NCBI GenBank assembly: GCA_964410625.1
Contig: CAYPHY010000035.1
Coordinates: forward strand, 1-52,000
Reading direction: 5' to 3'
From: CAYPHY01 sp964410625
GTDB taxonomy: Bacteria > Chloroflexota > Anaerolineae > Promineifilales > Promineifilaceae
Length of the DNA stretch: 52,000 bases
The position numbers were made by a program, and so were the translations under genes. Of the stretch, positions 50,561-52,000 are shown piece by piece (position 1 is the first letter of the stretch; each line of letters starts with the position of its first letter). The notes beneath the pieces were generated by a model, which saw only the letters and a program-made list of their open reading frames with translations, did no database searches and had not been told where the DNA came from.

Positions 50561-50650
50561 GAGACTAAGAGATTAGGAGACTAGGAGATTGAGAGATTAG
50601 ATAGTGCGTGGCTCAGTCAGTCTCTTAGTCTCCTAATCTCCAGTCTCTTC
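50551..50650. repeat. Inverted GATTAGGAGACTA repeat after alaS
   Basis: GAGATTAGGAGACTA (50569-50583) is exactly complementary to TAGTCTCCTAATCTC (50626-50640), a 15-bp stem. Both arms have more degenerate units around it. The second arm reaches the start of the next gene, and the first touches the alaS stop. Confidence 0.85.
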
Positions 50651-50659
50651 TTTGGTCCC

Positions 50660-51934
50660 GTGCAAGTCATCGAACTAGATCGCAGCGACGATATTATCTC
50701 GGTTTGTGATCGGCTGGTGTGGGCGGCCGAGCCACGAGTGTTGTTTGTCTTGCCCCCTGATGTGGAGGCAGTCGAGCGTGGAATTGATCTGGTCAGGCTG
50801 CGCCGGTTTGCCGACAGCTTGCATCTGGATGTGGCCCTGGTCGTTGACGGCCGCGAAACGATGGCGCAACAGCGTTGGGCGCGACAGGCGTGGGGGTTGG
50901 GCGTTCCGGTCTTTAGCAGCATAGCGGCCGCGCGACGAGGAAGGCGACGCTGGCGGCCGCGACGTCAAGAAAAGTTGGGACTGCTGGCCCAAGATGGCTG
51001 GGCGTGGCCTGATGGCCTTGGGGGGGGTGGAGCGCGGAATGTGGATTTCGGATTGCGGAATCGTTCTCAGGTTGCGGCAACTGCTACGCCCTGGGGTTGG
51101 TTGTCCCGTTTTGGGGTGATTCTTTTGGCGGTTGTTCTGCTGGTGACCGCTGTTTTGACCATGGTGGCCTTGTTTATGCCAACGGCGACGATCACCCTGC
51201 ACCCTGTTCAGCAGCCGGTCGAGAGTAGCCGGTCGCTGATGGCTGATCCGGCACAGACCACCCAAACCACCACCGCGCTGGATACGAGCGTCATTCCCGC
51301 ACACCCCGTGACCCAGACAATCACCTGGTCGGCCGAAATGGATACAGATGGTCTGGTGACGGCCGCTGACCACGAACAGCTACGCACCCAGACGTTAGCG
51401 GCGCTACAGACGGCCGCCATTGGCGAGATCAAAGGCCGTTTGCCAGCGGGGATGTTGCTGCTGGACGATTCGTTGCAGATTGTAGGGGTCGAGAATTTGG
51501 ATTATTCGGCCGCTGTCGGGGAAACGGCCGACCGCCTGGTACTTTCGCTGCAAGCGACGGTGGGGGCAACAGCGGTGGAGACGGCGTTGGTCAATGGTCT
51601 GCTCTATGAGCAGTTGGTGGCGGCCGTTCCGCCTGGTTTTACCTTGAATCCAAAGACGTTAGAGGTGAACAATATACAGTTCCTGGGCCTGGATTCGGCC
51701 GGGCGGCTGACATTCCGCGTGGACGGCCGCGCGTTGGCAACGGCCACGGTTGAGGGGGAACGGTATCGGCCGTCGCTCAGTGGCCTTCCGGTGGAGAAAG
51801 CGGCCGCGCTGCTTGCTGCCCAATTACCCGTTGCCGATGCGCCGGCAATTGATTTGAGGCCGGGATGGTGGGCGGAGCGGATCGGCCGTTTGCCTTTCCG
51901 GGCGGCACAAATTGAGATGAGGGTTGTTGAGTGA
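50660..51934 (+). CDS. Membrane-anchored protein, baseplate-J-like family of Chloroflexota (function unknown)
   Basis: A 424-residue protein. The N-terminal cytoplasmic part (about 1-100) resembles a small alpha/beta fold (RVLFVLPPDVEAVERGIDLV, VALVVDGRETM). A basic stretch (RRGRRRWRPRRQ) precedes a single helix at about 152-178 (FGVILLAVVLLVTAVLTMVA). The outer part is rich in Thr/Ala/Leu with P-T-A-T-I-T-L-H-P at its start, as in anchored proteins labelled baseplate J-like in Chloroflexota. Residues about 124-136 (ARNVDFGLRN) come from a GATTGCGGAAT repeat. GTG start; no clear ribosome binding site. The role is unknown. Confidence 0.62.
   Translation: MQVIELDRSDDIISVCDRLVWAAEPRVLFVLPPDVEAVERGIDLVRLRRFADSLHLDVALVVDGRETMAQQRWARQAWGLGVPVFSSIAAARRGRRRWRPRRQEKLGLLAQDGWAWPDGLGGGGARNVDFGLRNRSQVAATATPWGWLSRFGVILLAVVLLVTAVLTMVALFMPTATITLHPVQQPVESSRSLMADPAQTTQTTTALDTSVIPAHPVTQTITWSAEMDTDGLVTAADHEQLRTQTLAALQTAAIGEIKGRLPAGMLLLDDSLQIVGVENLDYSAAVGETADRLVLSLQATVGATAVETALVNGLLYEQLVAAVPPGFTLNPKTLEVNNIQFLGLDSAGRLTFRVDGRALATATVEGERYRPSLSGLPVEKAAALLAAQLPVADAPAIDLRPGWWAERIGRLPFRAAQIEMRVVE
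51028..51066 (+). repeat. In-frame GCGGAAT-GATTGCGGAAT repeat
   Basis: GCGGAATGTGGATTTCGGAT and TGCGGAATC units, complementary to the tract at 3232-3290, lie in frame between the basic stretch and the membrane helix of the anchored protein. Confidence 0.6.
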
Positions 51935-52000
51935 CGGATGACTACTACATTGTTTCAAAAGTAACCCAACTGTCATTCCGAGCGGAGTCTTCGGAGCGAG

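Noticed and set aside
51960..52000. Possible gene at the right edge
   Set aside because: The last 40 bases (TGTCATTCCGAGCGGAGTC...) look like a repeat tract with no start codon and ribosome binding site; too short to judge.

Overview
The window looks like a chromosomal segment of an uncultured Chloroflexota bacterium (Anaerolineae/Ardenticatenia-like). This is an inference. It rests on the style of the lipoprotein linkers (repeated TETVEVTRIV-type stretches behind the lipobox), the MoxR/DUF58 pair, the many membrane glycosyltransferases, and intergenic spaces packed with degenerate simple-sequence arms. The whole window is also saturated with the palindrome CGGCCG (often ACGGCCGT or GCGGCCGC), both in genes and between them, much as HIP1 is in cyanobacteria.

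Layout. 1-11.3 kb: an exopolysaccharide cluster. It holds the end of a sulfotransferase, a stray phage-type HTH protein, GT2, two GT4 enzymes, a methyltransferase, a GT39-like membrane enzyme, a structured leader, a WbaP/WcaJ-type priming transferase and a Wzz/BY-kinase. A strong bidirectional terminator separates it from a convergent NusG paralogue. 11.5-17.1 kb: gyrB, then MoxR-DUF58 and an HNH nuclease. 17.1-22.3 kb (minus strand): GT2, methyltransferase, LuxR-type response regulator, Flp pilin, a stand-alone CpaF N-terminal domain, ComF, long HPF and a low-molecular-weight phosphatase. 22.3-30.7 kb: a RimK-like ATP-grasp ligase convergent with a complete peptide ABC importer, whose binding-protein gene has a consensus promoter and a long leader. 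30.8-35.7 kb: a HELTH-motif protein, tmRNA, SDR, aspartate kinase and PspC. 35.7-40.3 kb: a 2-hydroxyacid dehydrogenase and a divergent LuxR-HTH / NB-ARC / TPR locus. 40.3-52 kb: a lipoprotein of glycosidase type, an Rpn nuclease, class II aldolase, proB-proA, a PIN toxin-antitoxin pair, a candidate small RNA, alaS and an anchored protein of unknown function.

How the genes work together. The first cluster makes and exports a surface polysaccharide. WbaP primes it, the GT2/GT4/GT39 enzymes extend it, Wzz/kinase sets length and export, and the neighbouring NusG paralogue may allow transcription through the long operon. proB and proA carry out the first two steps of proline synthesis. The ABC genes form one importer.

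The most unusual signals are: (i) paired, inverted low-complexity arms in most intergenic spaces, with related tracts inserted in frame inside three proteins; (ii) three copies of a 53-55 nt stem-loop element; (iii) a locus in which the three modules of a MalT/LAL-type regulator (LuxR HTH, STAND ATPase, TPR) are separate genes around a palindromic operator; (iv) two promoter-to-terminator non-coding transcription units; and (v) a heptamer repeat able to switch a glycosyltransferase on and off. All functional statements come from reading the sequence and recalling families; no search was run.
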